A DNA stretch of 64,000 bases. Origin: JAJYVT01 sp035534455. GTDB lineage: Bacteria; Actinomycetota; Acidimicrobiia; Acidimicrobiales; RAAP-2. The notes under the pieces were generated by a model. That model did no database searches. It saw only the letters and a program-made list of their open reading frames with translations, and had not been told where the DNA came from. The first letter of the stretch is position 1. Every line of letters begins with the position of its first letter. Of this stretch, positions 17,662-26,363 are shown one piece after another. The position numbers and the translations under genes were made by a program. Location of the stretch: assembly GCA_035534455.1 (NCBI GenBank), contig DATLRV010000049.1, positions 71,289 to 135,288 of the forward strand, given 5' to 3'.

Positions 17662-19017
17662 GTGAGCTTGGCGCCACCGTCGAGCCCTCAGCATCTGCGT
17701 GACGGGCAGCGACACCTGCTCGGCGCTCGCCGAGGCCTCGAACCGGGACGACGGAGCAAGGCCGGCCGCCGGCGCACCCGGCTGTTGCGGACGCTCGTCG
17801 CCGTCGCCGCGCTCGTGGTGCTCCTCGTGTGGCTCACGAGCTCGGGCGCCGGGCTCGTCTCACCTCCCGCGAAGGTGAGGGTCACGGTGATCCTTCCCCG
17901 GGTGGCACTGACCGGCACCGTGACCGCGGCGGTCGCCGGAGCCGGCGCCGGGACCACGGGCGGCGGCTCGCCGGGCACGGCGGGGCCGCCCGGGCCGGCA
18001 TTGCCGTGGCCGACGACGGGTCAGGCCGCCGTGGACGTGCCCGCCACCGGCTATCGCGCACAGTCCGGCCCCGAGCGCCCCGTCCCGGTCGCCAGCATGA
18101 CCAAGGTCATGACGGCCTACCTCATCCTGGCCGACCACCCGCTCGCCGTCGGCCAGCAGGGTCCCAGCGTCACGATGACCGCGGCGGACGCACAGCAGTT
18201 CGGCACCGACACGGTCACCGACCAGGCCAACGTCATCCTCGAGGCCGGGGAGGTCCTCACCGAGCACCAGATGCTCGAGGGTCTCCTCGTGCACTCGGCC
18301 AACGACCTGGCGTACGCGCTGGCGTCCTGGGACGCCGGGACCGTGCAGGCGTTCGTGGCCAAGATGAACGCCACCGCCGCGTCGCTCGGGATGCACGACA
18401 CCCACTTCGCCGACTCGAGCGGCTTCCTCCCTGCGTCGGTCTCGACCGCGTCGGACCTCCTCACGGTGGCCGCAGCGGCGATGACCGACCCGGTCTTCGC
18501 GCAGATCGTCGCGATGCCCGCGGTCACGCTGCCGCTCGCCGGGACGGTCGGCTCCTACACCCCCCTCCTCGGTACGACAGGCGTGGTCGGCATCAAGTCG
18601 GGGTTCACCGACGCTGCCGGCGGCGGGGACCTTCTCGCCTACCGGACGTCGGTCGACGGCCACACACTCGTGTCACTCGCCGCGGTGACGTCCCAGCAGG
18701 GCTGGACAGTCCTCGGCCTCGCCGGCCGGGAGGCGCTCGGTCTCGCAAAGGCGTCGGCCACCGGGATCCGCGCGGTGACCGTCCTCCCGGCGGGCACCGC
18801 CGTCGCGCGCGTCTCCGACGGCTCGCGGTCCGTCGACGCCACCACGGCCGCACCGGTCAGCGTCCTCGCCGGTCCCGGGGACCGTGTGCATCAGGCCGTG
18901 CACGTGCGCGCCCCGTCAGCGGGTGCGGCGCGCGGCACGCAGATCGGCACCGCGACCGTCGTCCTCGCGGGCCAGCGGATCACCGTGCCGGTGCGGCTCG
19001 CGGCGCGTCTGGGTTGA
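17662..19017 (+). CDS. D-alanyl-D-alanine carboxypeptidase (peptidase S11)
   Basis: A 451-residue penicillin-binding protein of the DacA/DacB type that trims the terminal D-Ala of peptidoglycan stem peptides. A basic N-terminus leads into one membrane segment (about residues 46-66, an uncleaved anchor), then a Gly/Pro linker. The active-site triad motifs are all present: SMTK near residue 145, SAN (in HSANDLAYAL) near 213, and KSG (in GIKSGFTD) near 313. A C-terminal beta domain follows. The start is GTG 17662. The stop overlaps the putative TTG start of thrB, suggesting coupled translation. Confidence 0.92.
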   Translation: MSLAPPSSPQHLRDGQRHLLGARRGLEPGRRSKAGRRRTRLLRTLVAVAALVVLLVWLTSSGAGLVSPPAKVRVTVILPRVALTGTVTAAVAGAGAGTTGGGSPGTAGPPGPALPWPTTGQAAVDVPATGYRAQSGPERPVPVASMTKVMTAYLILADHPLAVGQQGPSVTMTAADAQQFGTDTVTDQANVILEAGEVLTEHQMLEGLLVHSANDLAYALASWDAGTVQAFVAKMNATAASLGMHDTHFADSSGFLPASVSTASDLLTVAAAAMTDPVFAQIVAMPAVTLPLAGTVGSYTPLLGTTGVVGIKSGFTDAAGGGDLLAYRTSVDGHTLVSLAAVTSQQGWTVLGLAGREALGLAKASATGIRAVTVLPAGTAVARVSDGSRSVDATTAAPVSVLAGPGDRVHQAVHVRAPSAGAARGTQIGTATVVLAGQRITVPVRLAARLG

Positions 19018-19916
19018 CGGGCGGTCGGACGGTGCGCGCCCGCGCCCCCGCGTCGGCGGCCAACCTCGGCCCGGGGCTCGACGTCCTCGCGGTCGCACTC
19101 GACCTCTACGTCGAGGTGGACGTCGAACCGTCGGACCGCCTGCAAGTGTCGAGCTCGGGGGAGGGCTCGGACCTGCCGGCCGACGCCTCGCACCTCGCGG
19201 CCCGCGTCGCCGTCGCCGTGTGCGGCCACGACCGCCTCGCGATCCGGGTGCGCTCCGAGGTGCCCGTCGCGCGCGGCCTGGGGTCCTCCGCCGCGATCGC
19301 CGTGGCCGCGGCCGCCGCGTCGGGCGCGACCGATCCGCTCGCGGTCGCAGCGCGCGCCGAGGGGCACGCCGACAACGCGGCCGCCGCCTCTGCCGGGGGT
19401 CTGGTCGCGGTCAGCGCGCTCGACGAGGGCTGGCGGGTGTCGAGCCTGCCGCTCGACCCGGGACTCGCGTTCGTCGCGCTCGTCCCGGATCATCCGCTCG
19501 AGACGGCGCGCGCCCGTGCGGCGCTCCCCGCACGGATCCCCCGCGCCGACGCGGTCTTCAACCTTGGCCGGCTCGCTCTGCTCCTCGACGGCCTGGCCGA
19601 CGCCCGGAAGCTCGTCCCCGCCGCGACCGCCGACCGGTTGCACCAGCCGCCCCGGACCCCGCTGTTCCCCGAGGCGCCGCGGCTGCTCGCTGCGCTCGAA
19701 GCGGGCGGGGCGCGCGCCGCGTGCTGGTCGGGCGCGGGACCGACGCTGCTCGGGATCTGCCTGGCGCCCGAGGCGCAGGGCGTCGCCGCGTCGGGCCGCG
19801 CGGCGCTCGCGGACGCCGGCGTGGCGGGGCGCGTACTGGTGCTGCATGCGGACACCGGCGGCGTCGTCGTCGACGGCGGCCGCGAGGACGCCGGGGCCGG
19901 CGACCCCCCGGCGTAG
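19014..19916 (+). CDS. thrB: homoserine kinase
   Basis: A GHMP kinase of about 300 residues that phosphorylates L-homoserine for threonine synthesis. The N-terminus has APASAANLGPGLDVLAVALD, the homoserine kinase version of the first GHMP motif. The ATP-binding loop is PVARGLGSSAAIA, and the third motif is SGAGPTLLGI. The start is taken as TTG 19014, which forms a TTGA overlap with the previous stop; GTG 19032 is the alternative and would remove six residues. The rest of the threonine operon (hom, thrC) is not in the window. Confidence 0.88.
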   Translation: MTGGRTVRARAPASAANLGPGLDVLAVALDLYVEVDVEPSDRLQVSSSGEGSDLPADASHLAARVAVAVCGHDRLAIRVRSEVPVARGLGSSAAIAVAAAAASGATDPLAVAARAEGHADNAAAASAGGLVAVSALDEGWRVSSLPLDPGLAFVALVPDHPLETARARAALPARIPRADAVFNLGRLALLLDGLADARKLVPAATADRLHQPPRTPLFPEAPRLLAALEAGGARAACWSGAGPTLLGICLAPEAQGVAASGRAALADAGVAGRVLVLHADTGGVVVDGGREDAGAGDPPA

Positions 19917-19919
19917 ACT
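19914..19919 (+). promoter_or_regulatory. putative -10 element of leaderless miaB
   Basis: TAGACT is 6 bases before the miaB GTG. The TAG is the stop codon of thrB, the third case in this window of a -10 box built on an upstream stop. Confidence 0.45.
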
Positions 19920-19925
19920 CGGGCG

Positions 19926-21314
19926 GTGAGCCGGAAGTTCCTCGTCCGCACGTTCGGGTGCCAGATGAACGAGCACGACTCGGAGCGCCTCGCAGGGCTG
20001 CTCGCGGCCGAGGGGATGGAGCCGGCCGAGGGCCTCGAGGACGCAGACCTCGTGGTCTTCAACACCTGCTGCATCCGGGAGAACGCGGACAACAGGCTCT
20101 ATGGCCACCTCGGGCACCTGAAGACGCTGCGCCAGCGACGGCCGGACCTTCAGATCGCCGTCGGGGGCTGCCTCGCCCAGAAGGACCGCGAGCTCGTCCG
20201 GGAGAAGGCACCCCACGTCGACGTCGTGTTCGGGACGCACAATCTCGCCCAGGCGCCCGAGCTGCTCCGCCGGGCCGCCAGGGAAGGGCCGCTCGTGGAG
20301 GTCCTCGACGCACCCGACCCCGCCCTCGTCGACCACGCCCCCGCGCTCTCCGCGGCGCGCGAGCTGCCCTACGCGGCGTGGGTCACCATCCAGACCGGCT
20401 GTGACAACTCGTGCGCCTTCTGCATCGTCCCGTCAGTGCGCGGCCCCGAGGTGAGCCGGCCGGTGGCCGACCTCGTCGACGAGGTCGGCGCGCTCGCGCG
20501 ACGCGGGGTCGTGGAAGTGACGCTCCTCGGCCAGAACGTCAACTCCTACGGCCGCGATCTCACGCGCCGGCGCCCGCTCTTCGCCGAGCTCCTCCGCAAG
20601 GTCGGTGCGGTGGACGGGGTGCGCAGGGTCCGCTTCACGAGCCCGCACCCCAAGGATCTCCGCCCCGAGACGATCGCCGCGATGGCCGAGGTCGACGCGG
20701 TCTGCGAGCAGCTCCACCTGCCCCTCCAGTCGGGGAGCGACCGCGTGCTCGCCGCGATGCGGCGCGGGTACACCGCAGAGCGCTACCTCACCCGGCTCGC
20801 CGCGGCGCGGGCTGCGGTGACAGACCTCGCGGTGACGACCGACATCATCGTGGGGTTCCCCGGGGAGACGGACGACGACTTCACCGAGACGCTCGCGGTG
20901 GCGGCGGAGGCGCAGTACGACAGCGCGTACACGTTCATCTTCTCGCCGCGCCCGGGCACGCGGGCCGCAGACATGGGCGACGCCTTCGTCCCGCCCGAGG
21001 TCGTGGCCGAGCGCTTCGAGCAGCTGCGCCAGGTCGTCGAGCGCGCCGCCCTCCGGCGCAACCAGGCGCGCGTGGGTCGGACCGAAGAGGTGCTCGTCGA
21101 GGGACCGAGCCGCCGTGACCCGGCGGTCCTCACCGGCCGCACCCGCCAGGGCAAGCTCGTGCACTTCGCGCCCGACCCCGTCGCGGAGGTCTCGCCTGGC
21201 GCGTTCTGCGACGTCGAGGTGACCGGCGCCGCGCCCCACCATCTCGTCGGCGCCCTCGTGCGGCGGACGGCCGCCCCCGCGCACCGCCGCCGGATCCCGG
21301 TCACCGCCGCTTGA
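19926..21314 (+). CDS. miaB: tRNA (N6-dimethylallyladenosine(37)-C2)-methylthiotransferase
   Basis: A 462-residue radical-SAM enzyme that adds the 2-methylthio group to i6A37 in tRNAs. The UPF0004 domain supplies three Cys: in TFGCQMNEHDSERL (residue 12), NTCCIREN and GGCLAQKD. The radical-SAM CxxxCxxC is GCDNSCAFCIVPSVRG near residue 158. A TRAM domain lies at the C-terminus (about residues 385-450). The start is GTG 19926. miaA follows with a four-base overlap, so the two enzymes acting on the same nucleotide are co-expressed. Confidence 0.97.
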   Translation: MSRKFLVRTFGCQMNEHDSERLAGLLAAEGMEPAEGLEDADLVVFNTCCIRENADNRLYGHLGHLKTLRQRRPDLQIAVGGCLAQKDRELVREKAPHVDVVFGTHNLAQAPELLRRAAREGPLVEVLDAPDPALVDHAPALSAARELPYAAWVTIQTGCDNSCAFCIVPSVRGPEVSRPVADLVDEVGALARRGVVEVTLLGQNVNSYGRDLTRRRPLFAELLRKVGAVDGVRRVRFTSPHPKDLRPETIAAMAEVDAVCEQLHLPLQSGSDRVLAAMRRGYTAERYLTRLAAARAAVTDLAVTTDIIVGFPGETDDDFTETLAVAAEAQYDSAYTFIFSPRPGTRAADMGDAFVPPEVVAERFEQLRQVVERAALRRNQARVGRTEEVLVEGPSRRDPAVLTGRTRQGKLVHFAPDPVAEVSPGAFCDVEVTGAAPHHLVGALVRRTAAPAHRRRIPVTAA

Positions 21315-22267
21315 GCGCGCCGGCCGTCGCCCTGGTGGGGACCACGGCGTCCGGCAAGTCCTCGCTCGCGATGTCCGTGGCACGGCGCCACGGCGACGTC
21401 GAGCTCGTCTGCGTCGACTCGATGACCGTCTACCGCGGCATGGACATCGGCACGGCGAAGCCCTCGCAGCAGGACCGCGCGGAGGTGCCGCACCACCTCC
21501 TCGACCTCGTGGACCCTGGTGAGGAGTTCGCTCTGCGCGAGTTCCAGTGCCGGGCTGTCGCCGCTCGTGCCGACATCGCCCGCCGGGGTCGGCGTGCCCT
21601 CTTCGTGGGTGGCACCGGGCTCTACTTGCGCGCGGCCGTGGACGGCCTCGACATCCCGGCGCGCTATCCCGAGGTCCGCGCCGCGCTCGAGCGCGACGCA
21701 CGGACGCCCGGAGGCCTGGCCGCGCTGCACGCACGGCTCGCCGCGCTGGACCCGGTCGCCGCGTCGCGCACCACGGAGTCGAACGGCCGGCGCATCGTCC
21801 GCGCGCTCGAGGTCACGCTCGGGTCGGGCCGTCCGTTCTCCGCGTACGGGCCTGGGCTGACCGCGTACCCCCCCACCGATGTCGTGCTCGTCGGCCTTCC
21901 CTTCGTCCCCGACGTCGTCAACCGGCGCATCGAAGAGCGGTTCACCCGCTGGGTCGCCGAAGGATTGGTCGACGAGGTGCGGCGGCTCTCCTCGGGGCCC
22001 GGCGGACTGTCACGCACCGCGCGCCAGGCGCTCGGCTACAAGGAGCTGCTCGCCCACGTCGAGAACGGCGCGCCGCTCGAGGAGTGCGTACGCGAGGCGG
22101 TCGCGCGGACCCGCGCGTCGGCGCGACGGCAGTGGTCGTGGTTCCGGCGGGACCCGCGGGTCCACTGGGTCCGCGACGACGAGGACCCCGAGGACGTGCT
22201 GCTCGCGGCGCTCGCCGGCGGGCTCGCCGGAGGGTGCACGGCCGGCGAACCGGCGGTGCGAGACTGA
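21311..22267 (+). CDS. miaA: tRNA dimethylallyltransferase
   Basis: A 318-residue enzyme that transfers a dimethylallyl group to A37 of tRNAs, making the substrate of MiaB. The P-loop is GTTASGKSS at residues 10-18. The DMAPP/tRNA segment VDSMTVYRGMDIGTAKPS and the VGGTGLYLRAAVDGLD motif are diagnostic. ARQALGYKELL near the C-terminus is also conserved. The TTG start overlaps the miaB stop (TTGA). dapF starts five bases after the stop. Confidence 0.96.
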   Translation: MSAPAVALVGTTASGKSSLAMSVARRHGDVELVCVDSMTVYRGMDIGTAKPSQQDRAEVPHHLLDLVDPGEEFALREFQCRAVAARADIARRGRRALFVGGTGLYLRAAVDGLDIPARYPEVRAALERDARTPGGLAALHARLAALDPVAASRTTESNGRRIVRALEVTLGSGRPFSAYGPGLTAYPPTDVVLVGLPFVPDVVNRRIEERFTRWVAEGLVDEVRRLSSGPGGLSRTARQALGYKELLAHVENGAPLEECVREAVARTRASARRQWSWFRRDPRVHWVRDDEDPEDVLLAALAGGLAGGCTAGEPAVRD

Positions 22268-22272
22268 AGGCG

Positions 22273-23211
22273 ATGGCCCAGGTCGCTGCAGCCCGCCCGA
22301 CGACGACGCAGCGGCGCGCCGCGGGTGGCGACGCGGTCAAGATGGTGAAGCTCGAGGCGGCCGGGAACGACTTCCTCGTCCTCCTCGTCCCCGCTCCTGG
22401 CGGTGGACCGGTTCCGTTCGGCCCCGTCCGGGTGCGCGCGGTGTGCGACCGGCGACGCGGCGTCGGCGCCGACGGCGTCCTCATCGGGCGGCCGGGCGGC
22501 GGCGCCGGCAGCGAGGCCGTCGACCTCGAGATGCAGCTGTACAACGCGGACGGGTCGGAGGCGGAGATGAGCGGGAACGGCATCCGCTGCCTCGTCCACG
22601 CAGCCGTGCGTGCGGGGATGGTGACGGCGGGCGTCGTGCGGGTCGCGACCGCCGCGGGTCTCCGCACGGTCGCCTACGAGCCCGGGACCGACCGACCGGG
22701 CGCCGCCACCGAGGTGTGGGCGCGGGTCGACATGGGGCGTGTGCGTCTCGGCCCAGAGGTCGCGAGCCCCCTGGCGGGAACGAGGGCGCGCCTCGCCGAC
22801 GTCGGCAACCCCCACCTGGTGGCGATCGGCGACGTCGCGCTCGAAGAGGTGGACCTCGGGTCCCTCGCCGCAGCTGCTGCCGACGCCGTGGGGGCGCCGG
22901 TGAACCTGGAGGTCGTGCGACCCGGGCGGGACGGCGCGGACCTCGCGTTGCGCGTCTTCGAGCGGGGCGTGGGCGAGACGCTCTCCTGCGGCACGGGGAG
23001 CTGTGCCGCAGCGGCGGTGGCGCGGGACTATCGCATGGTGGGCGACGTCGTGACGGTGGACAACCCCGGCGGACGTCTCGAGGTCCGCCTCGGCGCGGGC
23101 GAGCGCCCGGACGCGGTGGTCGACGGGGTCGAGCTCGGCGGCCCGGTACGCACGATTGCGGACGTGGAGGTCGACGCCGCGTTCTTCGGGGCGGCGGGAG
23201 AGGACGGATGA
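22273..23211 (+). CDS. dapF: diaminopimelate epimerase
   Basis: A 312-residue epimerase that interconverts LL- and meso-diaminopimelate. It has the twin-domain pseudo-symmetric layout with EAAGNDFLVL at the N-terminus. The second catalytic cysteine is present in TLSCGTGSCAAAA (Cys239). The first is normally in NADGS-x-A-E-x-C-G-N-G, but here the segment reads NADGSEAEMSGNGIRC, so position 100 is Ser. This may be a lineage variant or may lower activity. The ATG at 22273 gives an N-terminal extension of about 25 residues; ATG 22342 is an alternative start closer to family length. The stop overlaps hflX (ATGA). Confidence 0.9.
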   Translation: MAQVAAARPTTTQRRAAGGDAVKMVKLEAAGNDFLVLLVPAPGGGPVPFGPVRVRAVCDRRRGVGADGVLIGRPGGGAGSEAVDLEMQLYNADGSEAEMSGNGIRCLVHAAVRAGMVTAGVVRVATAAGLRTVAYEPGTDRPGAATEVWARVDMGRVRLGPEVASPLAGTRARLADVGNPHLVAIGDVALEEVDLGSLAAAAADAVGAPVNLEVVRPGRDGADLALRVFERGVGETLSCGTGSCAAAAVARDYRMVGDVVTVDNPGGRLEVRLGAGERPDAVVDGVELGGPVRTIADVEVDAAFFGAAGEDG

Positions 23212-24500
23212 CCACGCACCTGCCGGGCACCCTCATCACGCGGGAGTTCCGCGAGCGCATCGTGCTCGTCGGCGTCGTGTCCCCGGGTGCCGGGCCCGAA
23301 GAGGTGGAGGCGAACCTGGACGAGCTCGCGCTGCTGGTGGACACCGCGGGCGCGGACGTCGCGGCGCGCACCGTCCAGCGCCGCAACAGACCGGACCCCG
23401 CGACGTACGTGGGCCGCGGCAAGGCGCACGAGATCGCCGAGCTCGCCGAACAGGTGGACGCCGACACGGTCGTCTTCGACGACGAGCTCTCGCCGGCCCA
23501 GCAGCGCAACCTGGAGAAGCTGTTCGGCCGGACGGCGATCGACCGCACCGCGGTGATCCTCGACATCTTCGCCCAGAACGCGAGGAGCCCGGAGGGCAGG
23601 GCGCAGGTGGAGCTCGCCCTCCTCAGGTACCGGCTGCCGCGCCTGCGCGGGCGTGGCCGGGCGTTGAGCCAGCAGACGGGCGGTATCGGCCAGCGCGGCG
23701 GGCCCGGCGAGACCCAGCTCGAGGTCGACCGTCGCCGGCTGGTTCGGCGCATGCACCGCGTCGAGGCCGACCTGCGCGAGGTCGATCGCACCCGCCAGCT
23801 GCAGCGCCGTTCGAGGACGCGCGGCCGCCTCCGCGAGGTCGCCCTGGTCGGGTACACGAACGCCGGCAAGTCCACCCTCCTCAACCGCCTCACCGATGCC
23901 GAGGTCCCCGTCGAGGACCGCCTCTTCGTCACTTTGGACCCGAGGACCCGTCAGCTCGTCCTCCCCGGTGGCGAGACCGTGCTCGTGACCGACACCGTCG
24001 GGTTCGTGCGCAAGCTCCCCCACGAGCTCGTCGAGGCGTTCCGCTCGACCCTCGACTCGGTCCGACTCGCAGACCTCCTGGTCCACGTCGTCGACGGGGC
24101 GGCGGGGGACCCCGAAGGGCAGATCGAGGCGGTCCGCACCGTGCTCGACGAGATCGGGGCGAGCGTCGTGCCCGAGCTGCTCGTCGTGAACAAGGCGGAT
24201 CGCAGCCCCGAGGCCGCCCGCCTTGCGGCGAAGACCGACGGTGCCGTCTGGATCTCGGCGGCCACGGGGGAGGGCACCGACGCGCTCCTCCGTGCCCTCG
24301 GCGATCGCCTGCGGATGTCCGACCGGCTGGTCGAGCTCGCCATTCCCTGGGCACGCGGCGACGTGCTGGCCGCGGTCCACCGCGAGGGCGAGGTCGTCGA
24401 GCAGGAGGACCTCGACGACGGCGCCCGGGTGCACGTGGTGCTCGACGACGCGGGCCGGGCCCGCTTCTCCGAGTTCGTGGTGCGGGCGGCATCGTCGTGA
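23208..24500 (+). CDS. hflX: ribosome-associated GTPase HflX
   Basis: A 430-residue GTPase that splits or rescues stalled 70S ribosomes. The N-terminal HflX domain contains DPATYVGRGKAHEI and DDELSPAQQRNLE. A coiled linker holds QTGGIGQRGGPGETQLE, a hallmark of the family. The GTPase domain has G1 GYTNAGKST near residue 216, G3 DTVGFVRKLPHELVEAF, G4 NKAD and G5 ISAATGEG. The start overlaps the dapF stop and the stop overlaps the next gene, so the dapF-hflX-dapC trio is probably translationally coupled. Confidence 0.96.
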   Translation: MTTHLPGTLITREFRERIVLVGVVSPGAGPEEVEANLDELALLVDTAGADVAARTVQRRNRPDPATYVGRGKAHEIAELAEQVDADTVVFDDELSPAQQRNLEKLFGRTAIDRTAVILDIFAQNARSPEGRAQVELALLRYRLPRLRGRGRALSQQTGGIGQRGGPGETQLEVDRRRLVRRMHRVEADLREVDRTRQLQRRSRTRGRLREVALVGYTNAGKSTLLNRLTDAEVPVEDRLFVTLDPRTRQLVLPGGETVLVTDTVGFVRKLPHELVEAFRSTLDSVRLADLLVHVVDGAAGDPEGQIEAVRTVLDEIGASVVPELLVVNKADRSPEAARLAAKTDGAVWISAATGEGTDALLRALGDRLRMSDRLVELAIPWARGDVLAAVHREGEVVEQEDLDDGARVHVVLDDAGRARFSEFVVRAASS

Positions 24501-25693
24501 CCTCGACGGCCCGGCCCCTTTCCGACGCCCCCGGCTTCCCCGGTGCGGGCGAGGGTGGCACCGTCCCGGGATTCCGACCGCCCCCGTACCCCTACGAGCG
24601 ATTGGGCGGGTTGCGGGCGGTCGCGGAGGGCATCGACGGCGGCGTCGTCGACTGCTCGGTCGGGACCCCGTGCGACCCGCCGTACGCGGGCGCGTTGGAG
24701 GCGCTCGCCGCCTCCGGCGCCGAGCGCGGGTACCCCTCGTCGGCGGGGAGCCCGGCCTACCGGCGCGCCGCGGCGGACCACCTGCGCAGGGTGTTCGCGG
24801 TGGACGTCGACGACGGAGCGCTCGCCGCGTGCGTCGGCACCAAGGAGATGGTGGCGTCGACCCCCCACTACCTGCACCTGCGCGATCCGTCGCGCGACAC
24901 GGTGCTCTACCCCTCCGTGTCGTACCCGACGTACGCGATGGGCGCGCGGCTCGCGGGCTGCCGGGCGGTCCCCGTGCTGCCGGCACATCCGGACGGCGGA
25001 GGTCTCGACCTGGAAGCGCTCGACGCGTCCGACATCCGTCGCGCGCTCGTGCTGTGGGTGAACTCGCCCGCCAACCCGTCGGGCGCGCTCTGCGACCTCG
25101 ATGCCGCGGCGCGCTGGGGGCGCGCCCACGGCGTACCGGTCTTCTCCGACGAGTGCTACGCCGCCTACACGTGGCAGGGCCCGCCGCGCTCGATCCTCCA
25201 GGCGGGGGTGTCGGGGGTGGTCGCGGTGCACTCGGTGTCCAAGCGGTCGAACCTGGCGGGGATCCGTGCGGGGTTCTTCGCCGGGGACGCCGAGCTGGTC
25301 GGCTACTTGCGCGACGTCCGCCAGCACGCCGGGCTCATGGTGCCCGGGCCTGTGCAGGCCGCGGCCGTCGCCGCGTGGGGGGACGAAGGGCACGTGGCCG
25401 TGCAGCGCTCCCGCTACGACGAGCGGCTGGCGCTCCTCTCGGAGGCCCTCACCGCCGCAGGGTGCCCGACGCCGCTCCCCGCGGGCGGCTTCTACCTGTG
25501 GCCCGGGGTCCCCGAGCGGTGGGCCGACGGCTGGGCGATGGCCGAGGATCTGGCGAGGGTCTCGGGAATGCTCGTCAGCCCGGGCGACCTCTACGGTCCC
25601 GGCGGCGCCCGCCACGTCCGCATCGCCGTGGTGCAGCCGACCGAGCGGCTCGCGGGCGTCGCGAAGCGTCTCGGCCAGGCCGACTGGCGCTGA
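24497..25693 (+). CDS. dapC: succinyldiaminopimelate transaminase (class I/II aminotransferase)
   Basis: A 398-residue PLP enzyme of the aminotransferase class I/II fold. The PLP Lys lies in SVSKRSNLAGIRAG (about residue 249). NSPANPSGAL and SDECYAAYTW carry the conserved Asn and Asp/Tyr that contact PLP. The sequence resembles actinobacterial DapC, which converts N-succinyl-2-amino-6-ketopimelate to N-succinyl-LL-DAP. Its location between dapF/hflX and dapD/dapE strongly supports that role, although substrate specificity cannot be proven from sequence. The GTG start overlaps the hflX stop. Confidence 0.9.
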   Translation: MTSTARPLSDAPGFPGAGEGGTVPGFRPPPYPYERLGGLRAVAEGIDGGVVDCSVGTPCDPPYAGALEALAASGAERGYPSSAGSPAYRRAAADHLRRVFAVDVDDGALAACVGTKEMVASTPHYLHLRDPSRDTVLYPSVSYPTYAMGARLAGCRAVPVLPAHPDGGGLDLEALDASDIRRALVLWVNSPANPSGALCDLDAAARWGRAHGVPVFSDECYAAYTWQGPPRSILQAGVSGVVAVHSVSKRSNLAGIRAGFFAGDAELVGYLRDVRQHAGLMVPGPVQAAAVAAWGDEGHVAVQRSRYDERLALLSEALTAAGCPTPLPAGGFYLWPGVPERWADGWAMAEDLARVSGMLVSPGDLYGPGGARHVRIAVVQPTERLAGVAKRLGQADWR

Positions 25694-25746
25694 CCGCGAC
25701 GGCAACGCCGCCCCCGGCCGCGCGCCCCCGGCCGCGCGCCCCGCGC

Positions 25747-26346
25747 CTACGCCCTGTCTGGCGCCGGTGCCGGCGCCGCGCGGTGGACGCTCACCGCGTA
25801 GGCCCCGCCGGCGACGTACGGCGCGCGCTCCCAGGTGGCGAACCGGTCCTCGAGGGATAGGCCCGCGGCCGATGCCATGGCGTCGTACTCGTCGAGACCG
25901 AGCCCCATGTCGAGGCGGAACCCCGCAACGAGTCGACCGCCCGCCACGAGGTGCGCGGCCAGCCGCGCGACGACGGCCGCCTCGGTGCCCGGAGCGACGA
26001 AGACCAGCACGTTGCCCGCCGCGACGACCAGGTCGAACCGCCTGCCGAGCTCGAGGGTTGCGAGGTCGGCGGCCACCCAGGCGAGACCGGGGGCCTTGCG
26101 GCGGCCGGTCTCGAGCATCACCGGGTCGAGGTCCACGCCGACGACGTCTATCCCGCGGCGCGCGAGCTCGATCGCCACTCGTCCGGTTCCGCAGCCGGCG
26201 TCGAGCACGGTCTCGGGGGCGAAGGCCGAGACGAACGCCGCCTCGCCGTGGACGTCGGCTCCCGAAGCGGCCAGCCGCGCGAAGCGTTCGTCGTAGTCGT
26301 CGCCGCGCTCCCCGTCGGAGCTCGTCCACCGGCTGCCCTGGGCCAT
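25747..26346 (-). CDS. class I SAM-dependent methyltransferase
   Basis: A 199-residue protein with the Rossmann-type SAM-binding fold. Motif I is VLDAGCGTGRVAIELA near residues 46-61, followed by VVGVDLDPVML (motif II acidic residue) and FDLVVAAGNVLVFV. The substrate is unknown; similar small methyltransferases are annotated only by fold. It is transcribed against dapD, with 17 bases between the two starts, so the promoters must overlap. Its 3' end is convergent with dapC. The ATG start at 26346 is chosen because upstream frame sequence is not methyltransferase-like. Confidence 0.82.
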   Translation of the reverse strand: MAQGSRWTSSDGERGDDYDERFARLAASGADVHGEAAFVSAFAPETVLDAGCGTGRVAIELARRGIDVVGVDLDPVMLETGRRKAPGLAWVAADLATLELGRRFDLVVAAGNVLVFVAPGTEAAVVARLAAHLVAGGRLVAGFRLDMGLGLDEYDAMASAAGLSLEDRFATWERAPYVAGGAYAVSVHRAAPAPAPDRA

Positions 26347-26349
26347 CGG

Positions 26350-26355
26350 TACAGT
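26350..26355 (+). promoter_or_regulatory. putative -10 element of leaderless dapD
   Basis: TACAGT ends 8 bases before the dapD GTG, in the 17-base gap between divergent starts. A leader with a ribosome binding site would not fit here. Confidence 0.5.
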
Positions 26356-26363
26356 CTTGCTGC

